From Massilia brevitalea (GTDB taxonomy: Bacteria > Pseudomonadota > Gammaproteobacteria > Burkholderiales > Burkholderiaceae_D): a stretch of DNA of 64,000 bases. Below, piece after piece: positions 8,603-17,830 of this stretch. The notes beneath the pieces were generated by a model, which was not told the origin of the DNA, ran no database searches, and worked only from the letters and a program-made list of their open reading frames with translations. Where the stretch lies: contig NZ_JAULSI010000012.1 in assembly GCF_030711405.1 (NCBI RefSeq), forward strand, positions 62,001 to 126,000, in the 5' to 3' direction. Numbering within the stretch: position 1 is the stretch's first letter; each line of letters starts with the position of its first letter. The translations under genes were made by a program, and so were the position numbers.

Positions 8603-10003
8603 TCACACCACGGCAGGGCTGAACGGCTCGGGCCGCCGCGCAAGCAGGTGAGACAGCCGCTGCAGGCTCGCCTGCAAGCGCTCGCGGTCCTTGATGCTCC
8701 CTAACGAGATCCGGATTGCATTCACGGAGTCGCCTCCTGTTGCAAACGCCTCCGCCGGCGTGACGGCAATGCCCTCGCTGCCGGCTGCACGCGCAAGCTG
8801 CGCCGAGCTCCAGTAGGCCGGCAACGCGAGCCATATATGCAGGCCGTCGCCCGCTCCGCTGTAGCGCCCCGCCAGGACATCGCGCGCCATTCGGTGGCGC
8901 AGGCGCGCCTCGCTGCGTACGCCTTCCAGCAAGCTGCCAGCCGAACCGTCGCGTATCCACTGCGTGGCCAGTGCCGCCGTCAGCGGAGCCGCCATCAGCG
9001 CGAATGACCTGAGCGCGGCCAGGAAACGTTCGCGCTCGACCGGGTCGCGTACCAGCACGAAGGCGACCCGCAAGCCGGGCGTCAGGCATTTCGACAGGGT
9101 GGAGATATAGACCACCTGCTCCGGCGCGAACGCGGCAATCGGCGGCGGCGGCGCATCGGCAAGCAGCCAGTAGGGATCGTCCTCGACAATCCGTACCTGG
9201 CAGCGCCTGGCGATACTGGCAAGCTCCCTGCGCCGGCGTTCCGGCATGGTGATCGCGGTTGGATTCTGCAGTGTTGGATTCAGGTAGACCAGCCGCGGCT
9301 GGTGCTGGCGGCAGGCTTCCTCAAGCATCGCGGGCAGCATGCCGTGCCGGTCCGCTTCCACCGCAACGATGCGCCGGCCGAACTGGGTCGCGGCCGCACG
9401 CAGGCCGGGATAACTCATCGGTTCAGCCAGGATGACATCGCCAGGCTCGGTCAGCGCCAGGATCAATGCGGCGATGGCTGCTTGCGCACCCGGACAGACC
9501 AGCACCTGCCCGGCATCGACCTGTCCGAACATCGGCGCCAGCCAGGTGGCGCCCGCCTTGCGCTCGGCATCGCTTCCTCCGCCCAGGTGGTAAGTCATCA
9601 GCGATGCGTTGTCCGCCCGCATCAGGACCTGGGACAAGCCTTGCTTCAACAGGTCGTCGAAGTCCACGCCATCCGGAGGCGGTGGCGTGTTCATGCTCAG
9701 GTCGAGGATCGCGGTCAATTCGACTTTCGGCGCCGCCACATAGGTGCCGCGCGCGCCGCGGCCCTCCAGCAGGTTGCGGCGCCTGGCTTCATCGTAGGCG
9801 CGCGTGACGGTCGTCAGGTCGACCTGCAGCTGTGCTGCCAACTGGCGCTGCGGCGGCAGACGGTCGCCCGGCTTCAGCGACCCGCCCGCCACCGCCGCCT
9901 GCAAGGCATCGGCAATCTGCAGGAAACGTGGCCCGGCACGCATCGCCAAGCGCGGCAGCCAGCTTGGCAGGTGTTCATCTTGTATGGTTTTCAACTGGGA
10001 CAA
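8603..10003 (-). CDS. MocR-type GntR/aminotransferase regulator
   Basis: The 466-residue protein joins an N-terminal GntR winged helix (about 25-90; IADALQAAVAGGSLKPGDRLPPQRQLAAQLQVDLTTVTRAYDEARR) to a fold-type I aminotransferase domain (about 115-455). The PLP-binding lysine is present at K305 in STLSKCLTPGLR, and YLNPTLQNPT matches the substrate/PLP region. MocR regulators use PLP as an effector; PdxR and GabR are examples. No adjacent pyridoxal or GABA gene is seen, so the target is not evident. Confidence 0.93.
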   Translation of the reverse strand: MSQLKTIQDEHLPSWLPRLAMRAGPRFLQIADALQAAVAGGSLKPGDRLPPQRQLAAQLQVDLTTVTRAYDEARRRNLLEGRGARGTYVAAPKVELTAILDLSMNTPPPPDGVDFDDLLKQGLSQVLMRADNASLMTYHLGGGSDAERKAGATWLAPMFGQVDAGQVLVCPGAQAAIAALILALTEPGDVILAEPMSYPGLRAAATQFGRRIVAVEADRHGMLPAMLEEACRQHQPRLVYLNPTLQNPTAITMPERRRRELASIARRCQVRIVEDDPYWLLADAPPPPIAAFAPEQVVYISTLSKCLTPGLRVAFVLVRDPVERERFLAALRSFALMAAPLTAALATQWIRDGSAGSLLEGVRSEARLRHRMARDVLAGRYSGAGDGLHIWLALPAYWSSAQLARAAGSEGIAVTPAEAFATGGDSVNAIRISLGSIKDRERLQASLQRLSHLLARRPEPFSPAVV

Positions 10004-10137
10004 TTTGTCTCGATGTATGGAGATTGCTTTTGCGTAGTATGTCCCGAAATAGGTAGCAGCACCATCGTCCCATGGCAGTCGCGATGGTGCTGCTCACGAT
10101 AGATAGCGTCAAAAAATAGCCTGGAAATAAACACATC

Positions 10138-10374
10138 ATGGAATGGTTCCCGATTCTCGCCTTTGCATTCAAGTTTCTCGTGTTAGGCACGGGCATGTTC
10201 TTTGCCATCAAATGGCATTACGACCAGGGGAAAAAGGGCAAGCTGACGGAGCGGCGCGCGGTGCTGCGCACGGCCGTCAAGGTGACGGTCATCTTTGTGA
10301 TATTGGCCCTGATCCTGGTGTTCGGCACTTACTTCCTTGCCACGAAGCTCGGTATGGACTTGAATTTGTCATAA
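10138..10374 (+). CDS. Small two-span membrane protein
   Basis: The 78-residue protein has two hydrophobic segments (about 4-23 and 45-68) separated by the basic loop KWHYDQGKKGKLTERRAVLRT. It resembles short conserved hypothetical proteins of Oxalobacteraceae and no functional family is recognised. It is divergent from the MocR gene and is followed by the less GC-rich Hcp cassette, with which it does not obviously form an operon. Confidence 0.7.
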   Translation: MEWFPILAFAFKFLVLGTGMFFAIKWHYDQGKKGKLTERRAVLRTAVKVTVIFVILALILVFGTYFLATKLGMDLNLS

Positions 10375-10612
10375 CGGCAGAGAACAGCCAGCGGACGGAT
10401 CCAACGAGCACAGCGATGGTCAGGTCTGACATTCGTATCTGCAACTCCAGCATTCTCGCCACGCACAAACCCCAAAATTCTTTATGGGAATTTCAGGCTG
10501 TGGAAACGTCTTCCTTTGATTCCCCTCTCTTGAGTAGTTGACCACTCCTAACTTCGAAATGCCGCCAGGGAGCCAGAATCAGCCAGTTAACCAACTTACA
10601 ACGGAGAACGGC

Positions 10613-11101
10613 ATGATTGACGCATACCTGAAGATCGAAGGCATCAACGGGGAGTCGGAAGACGACCGCCACAAGAACTGGATCGAAGTAAGCAATGTCT
10701 TGTATGCGATCCACCAGCCACGAGCGGAGACGGTTTCAACCGCTGGCGGCTTAACCAGTGGTAGAGCCGAGCTTCACCCGATCACCTTTCAGAAGCTGGC
10801 GGACATCGCCTCGCCTGTCCTGCTGCAAACCTGTGCGGCCGGGAAAACGATTGCAAAGGCCACCTTTGAATTCATGCGGGCCGACAGCGACGGCAAACCG
10901 ATCCCGTACTTCAAGATCGAGCTAGAAAACCTGATGATTGCAAACATCTGCCCCGACAGCGGTAACGGTGGCGTCATTCAAGAGCGGGTCCAGCTGACTT
11001 ACGCGAAAATCAAGTGGAACTACACACGCCAGAGCATCCGGGGCGGTACACAGGGCAGCACCATGGGCGGCTGGGATTGCAGCGCCAACAAGGTCTGCTG
11101 A
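10613..11101 (+). CDS. hcp: Type VI secretion tube protein Hcp (orphan)
   Basis: The 162-residue protein matches the Hcp family: MIDAYLKIEGINGESEDDRHKNWIEV at the start, then ITFQKLADIASPVLLQTCAAGKTIAKATFEFMR, and the C-terminal GGWDCSANKVC. Hcp forms the hexameric inner tube of the type VI system and can carry small effectors in its lumen. No other T6SS structural gene is in the window. The ATG at 10613 follows ACGGAG; an in-frame ATG at 10538 is too far upstream. The gene is followed at 9 nt by a putative effector and then a membrane protein. Base composition is visibly less GC-rich than the surroundings. An inverted repeat AAATTC-N7-GAATTT lies at 10475-10493. Confidence 0.93.
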   Translation: MIDAYLKIEGINGESEDDRHKNWIEVSNVLYAIHQPRAETVSTAGGLTSGRAELHPITFQKLADIASPVLLQTCAAGKTIAKATFEFMRADSDGKPIPYFKIELENLMIANICPDSGNGGVIQERVQLTYAKIKWNYTRQSIRGGTQGSTMGGWDCSANKVC

Positions 11102-11110
11102 CAGGGGCCG

Positions 11111-11536
11111 ATGATGTCTGCACCCTACGAAGGCGATGAAATGATTCTCTGCCCGCTCGACTACACCGACTTCAAGCACACTTGTGCTGTCATTGTGTCG
11201 GGCGATGGCCCCAACTTCTGCGGCCATGCCTTGCTTCATGTTGGCGACGCATGGTACTTCCACGTCGCGGGACGTAACAGCCTGCCCAAATTCATGCACG
11301 AGAGCGGCTACCAGCGTTATTTGAAAGAGACTGGCAAGCGCGAAATTCGACGCTGGATTGTCAAGCTGTCCAATCCTCGCGGCGCGCATGAAAAGCTCCA
11401 TGACCTGATGGAGAAACAATGGCTATGGTTAGTCTTGCCGAACAACTGCACTTCGTTTGTAGAGGAAGTTGTGCAGGCAGGCGGTAGCAAGGCAGGCATG
11501 TATTTCAACTGTCCTTCAGCAGAGCCTTTCGCATGA
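11111..11536 (+). CDS. Putative T6SS cargo effector, papain-like (NlpC/LRAT-type) candidate
   Basis: I do not recognise a named family with certainty. The 141-residue protein has no signal peptide. It contains CGHALLHVGDAWYFHVAG (His39) and, near the C-terminus, LPNNCTSFVEEVVQAGGS (Cys113 in an Asn-Cys pair). An early His strand plus a late NC-x-x-(F)V-x-E motif is the arrangement of circularly permuted papain-fold hydrolases such as LRAT or permuted NlpC/P60. It lies 9 nt after hcp, and its stop overlaps the start of a multi-pass membrane gene (ATGA). The context suggests an Hcp-delivered toxin with its immunity protein. The start could also be M2 or M11. The enzyme assignment is inference. 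Confidence 0.6.
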   Translation: MMSAPYEGDEMILCPLDYTDFKHTCAVIVSGDGPNFCGHALLHVGDAWYFHVAGRNSLPKFMHESGYQRYLKETGKREIRRWIVKLSNPRGAHEKLHDLMEKQWLWLVLPNNCTSFVEEVVQAGGSKAGMYFNCPSAEPFA

Positions 11537-12078
11537 AAGCACTCATCTCGCTTGGTGTCGCCTTCTTCGTGACCGTGCTTAACTTATTAATAGGGCACCA
11601 ACTGACCCCTGCCTTGAACCTGGACACGGCGACCGGCATTCTCTTCATGACATTCATTAGCACGGCAGTCATCACCTACCTGGTCCTGAAGTACCGGCAA
11701 GGCCATACGGCGATCGTTCGACGCATTCCCATCGCACTTGGGGTCGGGCTGGTCGAATTCGCGTTTCTGTACGTGACCTGCATTGTTCCCGGTTCTCGGG
11801 AGTTTGAAAGGGACGCAGCCATCGATATGGGTGTTTCTGCATTGCTCGCGTCGGCAGTCACGTTCTCGCTTCTCTTTTTGCCTAAATCCCTCTCGGGCGA
11901 ATGGCGTCGAGGGATCATATCGCTGAGCGTTGCTTTCTTTGCGACCGTGGTGGTTGCGCTATCCGTCTTCGATAACGCAATGGCCTACGGAACATGGATG
12001 AGCATATCTGGCGGAGTGTTCATCGGTTCGGTGGCTGTCACATCGCTGTTGTTACGGCTATGGAGCAGAAACCGCTAG
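11533..12078 (+). CDS. Multi-pass membrane protein, candidate immunity protein
   Basis: The 181-residue hydrophobic protein has about five or six predicted membrane segments (roughly 5-23, 34-53, 64-86, 97-116, 127-146 and 154-173) joined by short basic loops (KYRQGHTAIVRR, SGEWRRG). No family is recognised. Its ATG overlaps the effector stop (ATGA), which implies translational coupling, as is common for toxin/immunity pairs. An inner-membrane immunity protein would protect against a toxin acting at the periplasmic face or the membrane. Codon use (TTA, ATA) is unlike the neighbouring czc genes and suggests recent acquisition with hcp. Confidence 0.6.
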   Translation: MKALISLGVAFFVTVLNLLIGHQLTPALNLDTATGILFMTFISTAVITYLVLKYRQGHTAIVRRIPIALGVGLVEFAFLYVTCIVPGSREFERDAAIDMGVSALLASAVTFSLLFLPKSLSGEWRRGIISLSVAFFATVVVALSVFDNAMAYGTWMSISGGVFIGSVAVTSLLLRLWSRNR

Positions 12079-12102
12079 CACCGGCGCTCCTCTCGCCGGT
12101 GC
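12078..12102. terminator. Bidirectional hairpin between immunity gene and czcA
   Basis: A perfect 9-bp stem, GCACCGGCG / CGCCGGTGC, with a 7-nt loop begins at the last base of the immunity gene stop codon. It lies between two convergent genes and could end transcription from both sides. No T-run follows. Confidence 0.5.
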
Positions 12103-12113
12103 ACAGTTTCACA

Positions 12114-15100
12114 TTACCTCAGGTTCACGCTCCGGCGCCCACCTTTGACGCCATGCACCCAGGTGTACAAAGCCGGCAAGATCAGCAAGGTCAAGGCCGT
12201 CGACGACAGGATCCCGCCAATCACCACGGTCGCCAGCGGCCGCTGCACCTCGGCCCCGGTACTGGTCGCCAGCGCCATCGGCAGGAAGCCGAGCGAAGCC
12301 ACCAGCGCCGTCATCAACACCGCCCGCAGCCGCACCTCGGCCCCTTCGCGCATCGCCAGTTCCGGCGCATGCCCCTGCTCGCGCAAGGAACGTACGAACG
12401 AGATCATCACCAGCCCGTTCAGCACCGCCACGCCCGACAGCGCAATGAAGCCAACCGCCGCCGAGATCGACAGCGGCAGCCCGCGCAGCCACAGCGCCAG
12501 CACGCCCCCGGTCATCGCGAACGGAATCCCACTGAACACCAGCAGCCCATCCTTCACGCTGTTGAACATCAGGTACAGGAGCGCAAACACCAGCGCCAGC
12601 GCCGCCGGAATCACCAGGCCCAGGCGCTTGCTGGCCGCCTGCAGATTCTCGAACTGCCCGCCCAGGCTGAGCCAGGTTCCGGCCGGCAGCTTCACCTTGG
12701 CCAGGGCCGCATCCAGCTCGCCCACGAATGACCCGAGGTCGCGCTCGCGCACGTTGGCCGTCACCACGATGCGGCGCTTGCCGTTCTCGCGGCTGATCCC
12801 GTTCGCTTCCGGCACAAAGGCCAGCGTGCCGATCTCGGACAGGGGAATGCTGGCCGCGTGCCCGTTCACGGGCGGCAGCGCGATCGGCAGCTGGCGCAGG
12901 CTGTCGATGTCGTTGCGCGGCCCTTCCGGCAGGCGCACGGTGATGGCGAAGCGGCGGTCGCCCTCGAACACCATGCCGACGTCGCGCCCGCCGACCAGGG
13001 TGCCGAACACGTCCTGCACGTCGGCCACGTTCAGGCCGTAGCGCGCGGCCTTGATGCGGTCCACGGTGAGCGCCAGCGCCGGCAGGCCCTCGGTCTGCTC
13101 GACCTTCACCTCGGCCGCGCCGCGCACGCCGCCGAGCACGCGCGCCACTTGCCGGGCCGTGGCTTCCATCGCCTCGGTGTCGTCGCCGAATACCTTCACG
13201 GCCACGTCGCTGCGCACGCCGGAGATCAGCTCGTTGAAGCGCAGCTGGATCGGCTGCGAGAACTCGTAGCTGTTGCCGGGGATGCGGTTCGCGGCCTCGG
13301 TGATCGCCTCCACCAGCTGCGCGTGGGTCTTGCGCGGCTTCGGCCATTGTGCGCGCGGGCGCAGCATGATGTAGCTGTCGGCCGCGTTCGGCGGCATCGG
13401 GTCGGTCGCGACTTCCGACGTGCCGATGCGCGCAAAGACCCGCTCGATCTCGGGGAATTCCTTCAGCAGCGCGCTTTCCAGTTGCTGCTGCATCGCCACC
13501 GATTGCGACAGGCTGGTGCCGGGAATGCGCATGGTCAGCACGGCGAGGTCGCCTTCATCGAGATTCGGCGCGAACTCGGTGCCCAGGCGCGTGGCCAGCA
13601 CGCCGGACAGCAGCACGCTGAGCAGGGCAAAGCTCAGGGCCACCGGCCGGTTGCGCAGTACCCAGTCGAGCATGCGCCGGTAGGCGCCGCGCGCACGGTC
13701 CATGACGCGGTTCTCGTGCTCGGGCACCGCCTTGTTGACGAACAGGGCGACCGCCGCCGGCACGAAGGTCACCGACAGGATCATCGCCGCCACCAGGGCC
13801 ATGACGACGGTGATCGCCATCGGATGGAACATGCGCCCCTCGATGCCGGACAGCGCGAAGATCGGCAGGTACACGGTCATGATGATCAGCTGCCCGAACA
13901 GCAGCGGGCGGCGTGCCTCGGCAGCGGCCGCCGCCACTTCGGCAAAGCGTTCCTCGCGCGTGAGCAGGCCGCCCTTTGCCGCCTGCGCCAGCCCGAGCCG
14001 GCGGATGCAGTTCTCGACGATCACCACGGCGCCGTCAATAATGATGCCGAAGTCGAGCGCGCCCAGGCTCATCAGGTTGGCGCTGACCTGCGTCTGCACC
14101 ATGCCCGTAAACACCATCAGCATGGTCAGCGGGATCACCAGCGCCGTGATCAGCGCCGCGCGCAGGTTGCCGAGGAAGAGGAAGAGGATCGCCACCACCA
14201 GCAGCGCACCTTCGACCAGGTTGTTGCGCACGGTGGCGATCGCCTTGTTCACCAGCACCGAGCGGTCGTACACGGGCAAGGCCTGCACGCCGGCCGGCAG
14301 CGAGCGGTTCACCAGCGCCAGCTTGTTGCGCGCGGCTTCGGCCACGGCGCGGCTGTTCTCGCCGATCAGCATGAACACGGCGCCGAGCACCACTTCGCGC
14401 CCGTTCTCGGTGGCAGCGCCGGTACGCAGCTCGCGTCCGTACTGCACCTCGGCGACGTCGTCGACGTGGATCGGCGCACCCTCGACCACGTCGAGCACGA
14501 TGTTGCGGATCTCGTCGAGCGACTTCACCTGCCCCGGCGTGCGCACCACGAACTGCTCGCCGCCGCGCTCGATGTAGCCGGCGCCGGCGCTCGCGTTGTT
14601 GCGGTCGATGGCGTTCACCAGGGTGGCCAGCGACAGGCCGTGCGCAGCCAGGCGCTCCATGTTCGGCGCCACCTGGTATTCCTTCAGGTAGCCGCCGATG
14701 GTGTTCACTTCGGTCACGCCCGCCACGCCGCGCAGCTGGGGCGCGACGATCCAGTCCTGGAGCTCGCGCAGGTCCTGCGGCGTGTACGGCGTGCCGTCGG
14801 GCTTGCGCGCGCCCTCCTTTGCTTCCACGGTCCAGTAGAAGATTTCGCCGAGGCCGGTGGCGGTCGGCCCCATGCCGGGCTCCAGGCCTGGCGGCAGCGC
14901 GGCCTTGGCGCCTTGCAGGCGCTCGTTCACCAGCTGGCGCGCAAAATAGATGTCGGTGCCATCCTCGAACACCACGGTCACCTGCGACAGGCCGTACTTC
15001 GACAGCGAGCGGGTCTGCTCGAGGCCGGGCAGCCCGTTCATCACGGTCTCGATCGGGAAGGTGATGCGCTGCTCGACTTCCAGCGGCGAGTAGCCGGGCG

Positions 15101-15257
15101 CGCCGGTGTTGATCTGGACCTGGACGTTGGTGATGTCCGGAACCGCGTCGATCGGCAGGCGGCCATAGTTGTAGGCGCCCAGGCCAGCCAGGCACAGGGC
15201 GGCGAAGACGATCAGCCAGCGCCGCGCGATGGCAAATGCAATGAGTTGCTGGAACAT
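12114..15257 (-). CDS. czcA: CzcA/CusA family heavy-metal efflux RND pump
   Basis: This 1047-residue inner-membrane proton/cation antiporter has RND topology: a first membrane helix at about 10-30, a large periplasmic loop, a cluster of helices at about 340-520, then a second half of the same kind. The heavy-metal (HME) signature DFGIIIDGAVVIVEN is at about 402-416 and carries the Asp residues of the proton relay. NVQVQINTGAPGYSPLEVEQRITFP near the N-terminus is typical of CzcA/CusA. It expels divalent (Zn/Co/Cd) or possibly monovalent metal ions with CzcB and CzcC. It is the last gene of czcICBA, 9 nt after czcB. Confidence 0.95.
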   Translation of the reverse strand: MFQQLIAFAIARRWLIVFAALCLAGLGAYNYGRLPIDAVPDITNVQVQINTGAPGYSPLEVEQRITFPIETVMNGLPGLEQTRSLSKYGLSQVTVVFEDGTDIYFARQLVNERLQGAKAALPPGLEPGMGPTATGLGEIFYWTVEAKEGARKPDGTPYTPQDLRELQDWIVAPQLRGVAGVTEVNTIGGYLKEYQVAPNMERLAAHGLSLATLVNAIDRNNASAGAGYIERGGEQFVVRTPGQVKSLDEIRNIVLDVVEGAPIHVDDVAEVQYGRELRTGAATENGREVVLGAVFMLIGENSRAVAEAARNKLALVNRSLPAGVQALPVYDRSVLVNKAIATVRNNLVEGALLVVAILFLFLGNLRAALITALVIPLTMLMVFTGMVQTQVSANLMSLGALDFGIIIDGAVVIVENCIRRLGLAQAAKGGLLTREERFAEVAAAAAEARRPLLFGQLIIMTVYLPIFALSGIEGRMFHPMAITVVMALVAAMILSVTFVPAAVALFVNKAVPEHENRVMDRARGAYRRMLDWVLRNRPVALSFALLSVLLSGVLATRLGTEFAPNLDEGDLAVLTMRIPGTSLSQSVAMQQQLESALLKEFPEIERVFARIGTSEVATDPMPPNAADSYIMLRPRAQWPKPRKTHAQLVEAITEAANRIPGNSYEFSQPIQLRFNELISGVRSDVAVKVFGDDTEAMEATARQVARVLGGVRGAAEVKVEQTEGLPALALTVDRIKAARYGLNVADVQDVFGTLVGGRDVGMVFEGDRRFAITVRLPEGPRNDIDSLRQLPIALPPVNGHAASIPLSEIGTLAFVPEANGISRENGKRRIVVTANVRERDLGSFVGELDAALAKVKLPAGTWLSLGGQFENLQAASKRLGLVIPAALALVFALLYLMFNSVKDGLLVFSGIPFAMTGGVLALWLRGLPLSISAAVGFIALSGVAVLNGLVMISFVRSLREQGHAPELAMREGAEVRLRAVLMTALVASLGFLPMALATSTGAEVQRPLATVVIGGILSSTALTLLILPALYTWVHGVKGGRRSVNLR

Positions 15258-15266
15258 GGCTACCCT

Positions 15267-16502
15267 TCAGTGATCGTGCTCGGCTTCGCCCTTGCCGAGA
15301 TCGGCCTTGAGCACGAAACTGCCGGCGCTGGCATACGGTGTGCCGGCGTCCAGCCCCTTGACGATCTCGGTGCGCTTGCCGTCGGAACGGCCCACGCTCA
15401 CGTCCTGGGCGCGAAAGCCCGCGCCGGTCTTCACGAAGACCACAGTGCGCTCGTGCACGGTCTGCACCGCGTCGGCAGCCACCGTCACCGCCACATTGCC
15501 CGGCTGGCCCATCAGGTCGACGTCGGCCAGCATGCCGGGGCGCAGGCGCCCGTCGCGGTTCGGCAGGATCACGCGGGCTGTGGCCATGCGCGTGGCTTCG
15601 CCCAGTACCGGGCCGACAAACGAGACCGTGCCCTCCAGCTCGCGCGGCTGGGCGGCGATGCTCACTTTCGCCGGCATGCCCGCGCTCACCTGGGCCAGGT
15701 TCACGCCCGGCACCGCCGCTTCCACCCACACCTGCGACAAGTCGGCCACGGTCAGCAGCAGCCGCGTTTCATCGACCGACTGGCCGGCGACGACCGGGCG
15801 CTCGACCACCACGCCGTCGTACGGTGCGCGCAGGGTCACGGTGCTGGAAACGCTTTCAGGCGCACGTTCCTTCCCGGCCCCGATGCCGAGCGCGTCGAGA
15901 CGGCTGCGGGCGGCGGCGGCAGCGATGCGCGCTTCCTGCAGCGCGGCCTGGGCGGCGTCGAGGTCCTGGCGCGCCGAGATGCCCTGCTCCCACAGCGTCT
16001 GCTCGCGTGCCTGCACCGTCTGCGCCAGCGCCAGGCGTGCGCGGGCGGCCGCGGCATCGGCGCGCCAGCCGGCCACCGCCGGGCTGTTCACCGTCAGCAG
16101 CGCCTGCCCCATTTTCACATAGGCGCCGTTCGATACCAGCACCGACTGCACGATGCCGGCGGCAGGTGCCGCCAGCGCCACGCTTCGTTCGGCGTTGGCT
16201 TTCACTTGCGCCGGCAGGTGCAGGCGTTCCTGGATCAGGGCGGGCTTGGCGTTGTCGATGGCGATGCCGGCGGTCTTGATCTGCGCCTCGCTCATGGCGA
16301 TGGCGCGCTCGTCCTCGTCGGCATGGGCCGGCGCGGCGCCTGATTCTGCCTCATGGCGGTCGTCGTGGCCGTGCGAATCGGCGTGGCCGGCATGCTCGCC
16401 GCCCTGTTGGGCAGTGCCGGGCTGGCGCCACAGCATCAGTGCGGCAAGGAGGGCGGCGGCCGCGCACATCAGCACGATCGTGATGGTCTGTTTCCGGTTC
16501 AT
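15267..16502 (-). CDS. czcB: CzcB-like periplasmic adaptor (membrane fusion protein)
   Basis: The 411-residue adaptor has an N-terminal membrane anchor (about 7-27). It is followed by a His/Asp-rich segment (GEHAGHADSHGHDDRHE) that could bind metal, then barrel-sandwich, alpha-hairpin (about 150-215, Ala-rich coiled coil) and beta-barrel domains. A DH-rich end (GEAEHDH) is also present. It bridges CzcA and the outer-membrane channel CzcC. The ATG at 16502 overlaps the czcC stop by 4 nt (ATGA), so translation is coupled. An upstream extension of 30 Arg-rich codons inside czcC is rejected. Confidence 0.93.
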   Translation of the reverse strand: MNRKQTITIVLMCAAAALLAALMLWRQPGTAQQGGEHAGHADSHGHDDRHEAESGAAPAHADEDERAIAMSEAQIKTAGIAIDNAKPALIQERLHLPAQVKANAERSVALAAPAAGIVQSVLVSNGAYVKMGQALLTVNSPAVAGWRADAAAARARLALAQTVQAREQTLWEQGISARQDLDAAQAALQEARIAAAAARSRLDALGIGAGKERAPESVSSTVTLRAPYDGVVVERPVVAGQSVDETRLLLTVADLSQVWVEAAVPGVNLAQVSAGMPAKVSIAAQPRELEGTVSFVGPVLGEATRMATARVILPNRDGRLRPGMLADVDLMGQPGNVAVTVAADAVQTVHERTVVFVKTGAGFRAQDVSVGRSDGKRTEIVKGLDAGTPYASAGSFVLKADLGKGEAEHDH

Positions 16503-17752
16503 GGTTGTTCTCGTCCTTCTTGTTCGATGGCGGCGCCGGCGAGGCGTGCGATGTCGGCCCAGGCGCGCCAGGCTTCCTGGGTGGCGGCCCACTGGCGCGC
16601 CTGCACCCGGGCCCAGGTGCGCTGGGCGTCCAGCACGTCGAGGAAGGCGAACTTGCCGTGCTCGAAGCCGGTGAGGGTTAATTCATAGGCCGAGCGCGCG
16701 CTCGGGATCACCTCGGCGCGCAGCAAATCCGCGTCAAGGCGCGCCTGCTCGTAGCGCGTGTAGGCAGTGCCGAGTTCGGACGCAGTCTCGGTTTCGGCGG
16801 CGGCCAGCTCGTCGCGCGCCTTGTCGCTGCGGCGCAGCGCGGCAAGCAGCTTGCCTTCGTTGCGGTTGAACAGCGGCAGCGGCAGCGAGACGCCGACCAC
16901 GGCCTGGCGCCGGCCGACGTCGTCGATCTTCTGGCTGCCGACGGTCAGCGTCAGGTCGGGCAGGCGCGCAGCGCGTTCGACTCGCGTCTGCGCTTCCTGC
17001 GCCGCCAGCTGGCCGCGCGCGCGCCGCACCGGCAGCGACTGCGCGGCCTCGGCCAGCAGCGCCGGCAGCGGCTTCAGGGCGGGCAGCGGCGCGTCCTCGC
17101 CGGGCGCCAGCAGCAGCGTGTCGGCCGGCCGTCCGACCAGGGCGCCGAGGCGGGTGCGTGCAAGCGCCAGGTCGGCGGCGGCGGCGTTCAGTTCGGTGCG
17201 CGCCTCGGCCGCGGCCAGGCGCGCGCGGGTCTCGTCGATCGGCGAGACCTTGCCCGCCGCTACCTGGCGCGCGGCGACATCGATGCTCTTGCCGGCCAGG
17301 GCGGACAATGCCTGGGCCAGCGCCTGGCGTTCCTGGGCCGTACGCACGGCGTACCAGGCGGCGATGGCTTCGGCGCGCACTTCCTGGCGCAGCGCGGCCA
17401 GTTCATCCCTGGCCTGCGCCGCCGTGCTGTCGGCAAGGGCCACGCGGGCGCGCCGCTTGCCGCCCAGTTCGATCGGCTGGCTGATCTGGACGGTGGTGGT
17501 GCGGGTGCCGGCCTGCTCGCCTTCGCGCAGGTATTCGAGGATCGGGTTCGGGTAGTGGCCGGCTTGAACGGCCTCGGCGGCAGTGGCCGCCGCTTCGTGG
17601 CCGGCGGCGCGCAGGCGCGGGCCGTCGAGGGCGAGACGGATCGCGCCGGGCAGGGCTATGGGTTCGGGCTGCAGGGGCGCGGCGGCTGCACAGCCGAACG
17701 CCCAGGCCGCCACGATCCCGGCGGCGCAATGCCGCAAGGGGTGGGTTGTCAT
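16499..17752 (-). CDS. czcC: CzcC-like outer-membrane channel (TolC family)
   Basis: The 417-residue protein belongs to the outer membrane efflux family. It has a signal peptide (about 1-24, ending FGCAAA), then two repeats of long helices (e.g. SDKARDELAAAETETASELGTAYTRYEQARLDADLLRAEV) that build the periplasmic tunnel. GHYPNPILEYLREGEQAGTRTTTVQISQPIELGGKRRARV is the characteristic N-terminal region of CzcC/CusC-type channels. It is co-transcribed with czcB and czcA downstream and with the small CzcI-like gene upstream. Confidence 0.93.
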   Translation of the reverse strand: MTTHPLRHCAAGIVAAWAFGCAAAAPLQPEPIALPGAIRLALDGPRLRAAGHEAAATAAEAVQAGHYPNPILEYLREGEQAGTRTTTVQISQPIELGGKRRARVALADSTAAQARDELAALRQEVRAEAIAAWYAVRTAQERQALAQALSALAGKSIDVAARQVAAGKVSPIDETRARLAAAEARTELNAAAADLALARTRLGALVGRPADTLLLAPGEDAPLPALKPLPALLAEAAQSLPVRRARGQLAAQEAQTRVERAARLPDLTLTVGSQKIDDVGRRQAVVGVSLPLPLFNRNEGKLLAALRRSDKARDELAAAETETASELGTAYTRYEQARLDADLLRAEVIPSARSAYELTLTGFEHGKFAFLDVLDAQRTWARVQARQWAATQEAWRAWADIARLAGAAIEQEGREQP

Positions 17753-17830
17753 GCTTGGCTCCTGATGAAAAGGGAAATCAGGCGCGCAGGCGGGCGGGAG
17801 CCGGGTGGCTCCTGTCGAGAATCCTGCGCG

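Noticed and set aside
12858-16343. 1161-codon plus-strand frame opposite czcA/czcB
   Set aside because: It is a high-GC antisense shadow. The minus strand carries intact CzcA and CzcB with all motifs, and the plus frame gives a His/Arg/Gln-rich low-complexity product.
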